Of a DNA stretch of 6,997 bases, positions 6,262 to 6,997 are shown piece by piece (position 1 is the stretch's first letter; each line of letters opens with the position of its first letter). The stretch comes from Planctomycetota bacterium. Lineage in GTDB: Bacteria; Planctomycetota; UBA1135; UBA2386. The stretch spans positions 1-6,997 of the forward strand of contig JAGQRA010000859.1 in the NCBI GenBank assembly GCA_020425885.1. The letters are read 5' to 3'. A program made the position numbers and the translations under genes. The notes beneath the pieces are model-generated. The model did no database searches. It saw only the letters and a list, made by a program, of their open reading frames with translations, and was not told the origin of the DNA.

Positions 6262-6317
6262 AGCGGCGCTGGCGGCGACGGCATGCCGATCCGCGACCGG
6301 ACGCTATCGTGAGCAGG

Positions 6318-6997
6318 ATGGACAGCTCCGTCGACAGCGCACATCGAGCGGGGGCCCGCCACGGCTCGCGGCATGTCCGCGCGGTCGTGTTCGGCGCGTT
6401 GCTCGCGCTGGCGCTGTCGGGATTGCCCGCGCTGCGGCTACAGGCGACCGGTATCGACCGACTCGGAGTCGAGGATTGGCTCGGCCTGTTGCTGCCGATC
6501 GCGGTCGGGGTCGGTCTCGGTCGGATCGGCCGCCGGTCGCGGCCGTTCCTGTTCGTCGTCGCCATCGCCGTGGCTGTCGTCGCCGCCACCGCGGCGCTGG
6601 CCGTTGCACTGATGCTGGCTCGCGTCGGCGCTCTCGGCCTGCTCGGCGCGATCGGAGCCGCGCATGGGGTCGGTCTCGGTGTGTTGGCGCCGCGCAGCGG
6701 TCAGCATGGGCCGTGGCGCTGGTCGATACCGGCAGTCGGAGGGCTTGCCGCCGCCGCGGTGATCGCGATCTCGAACCACCCCGCCATCGTCGAGCTCCGC
6801 GCCGGTCCAGCGCTGGCCATGACGCTGGTGTTGGCTCCGGTCCTGGCACTGTTCACCGCGGCCGCCCTGGGATCGCCGCCGCGCTCGCCGATGACGTCGC
6901 GCTGGCACGCGGTCACGCTCGTCCTCGCGCTGGTGGTCGCGATCGGCCTGATCCGGATCGGTGTGTCGCAGGCGATCCGGCTCGACGTGCCGCCGCA
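6318..6997 (+). CDS. Multi-pass membrane protein, function unknown (3' truncated by window end)
   Basis: From ATG 6318 the frame is open for 226 codons to the window edge with no stop. A GTG at 6309 in the same frame would add three residues (VSR). The N-terminus (residues 1-21) is polar and Arg/His-rich. Hydrophobic segments follow at about 22-38, 55-68, 77-100, 103-124, 137-152, 165-185 and 197-216, so six or seven membrane passes. Loops are short, and Arg-rich at 69-75 (GRIGRRSR). GVGLG occurs twice, at 64-68 and 117-121, encoded by identical 15-base stretches. I recognise no family. Candidates include a transporter or a membrane enzyme with a soluble domain beyond the window. Third positions are strongly G/C, consistent with real coding sequence, and the competing minus-strand frames here are Arg-rich shadows. 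It lies 56 bases after the EIIA gene and may share its transcript. Confidence 0.75.
   Translation, partial: MDSSVDSAHRAGARHGSRHVRAVVFGALLALALSGLPALRLQATGIDRLGVEDWLGLLLPIAVGVGLGRIGRRSRPFLFVVAIAVAVVAATAALAVALMLARVGALGLLGAIGAAHGVGLGVLAPRSGQHGPWRWSIPAVGGLAAAAVIAISNHPAIVELRAGPALAMTLVLAPVLALFTAAALGSPPRSPMTSRWHAVTLVLALVVAIGLIRIGVSQAIRLDVPP
6507..6680 (+). repeat. 15-bp exact in-frame repeat within the membrane-protein gene
   Basis: GGGGTCGGTCTCGGT occurs at 6507-6521 and at 6666-6680, both in the coding frame as GVGLG, 53 codons apart. Each falls at the end of a predicted membrane segment. It may mark an internal duplication, or simply codon bias acting on two glycine-rich helices. Confidence 0.4.

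Noticed and set aside
6137..6916. Several minus-strand open frames opposite the last gene
   Set aside because: They are Arg/Ser/Pro-rich and low in complexity, and the plus-strand frame gives a coherent membrane protein across the whole stretch.

Overview
This is a GC-rich bacterial chromosomal window. Its core is a three-gene minus-strand operon, gspD-gspE-gspF, read from about 5594 down to 271. It encodes the secretin, the assembly ATPase and the inner-membrane platform protein of a type II secretion or type IV pilus-like machine. The best guess for the organism is a planctomycete. This rests on three things: the C-terminal motif of the partial gene at 1-140 resembles a domain common on exported planctomycete proteins, the secretin has an extended and diverged N-terminal and C-terminal architecture, and clear Shine-Dalgarno sequences are lacking. 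That assignment is inference from recalled family resemblance; no search was run.

Layout. Positions 1-140 (+) are the last 45 codons of a probable secreted protein. Positions 141-270 are a short convergent intergenic region with only a weak hairpin. Positions 271-1497 (-) are gspF, 1510-3255 (-) gspE and 3252-5594 (-) gspD. gspD and gspE overlap by the 4-nt ATGA junction, and gspE and gspF are separated by 12 nt, so the three are almost certainly co-transcribed and translationally coupled. Positions 5595-5790 form a divergent intergenic region rich in small symmetric elements: an exact 12-bp direct repeat spaced 60 bp apart, a 13-bp palindrome, a 23-nt imperfect hairpin and a stem followed by a T-tract. 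Positions 5791-6261 (+) encode a stand-alone PTS EIIA type-2 (PtsN/fructose IIA-like) protein with its phosphorylatable histidine intact. From 6318 (or a GTG at 6309) to the end of the window runs an open, unfinished reading frame for a multi-pass membrane protein of unknown function.

How they work together. GspE should hydrolyse ATP at the cytoplasmic face and drive GspF in the inner membrane. Pseudopilins would be assembled there and would act against the outer-membrane GspD channel. No pseudopilin (gspG-like), prepilin peptidase or gspC/L/M-like gene lies in the window, so the rest of the machine must be encoded elsewhere. The EIIA protein is likely regulatory, because no sugar-transport IIB/IIC or HPr/EI gene is visible beside it. 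Any link to secretion is only by neighbourhood.

I see no tRNA, rRNA, CRISPR array, insertion sequence or phage gene. The window is mostly an ordinary housekeeping or secretion locus. The points most worth a second look are the calcium-binding-like loop inside the secretin, the degenerate MshEN domain of GspE, the novel secretin tail and the structured divergent intergenic region.
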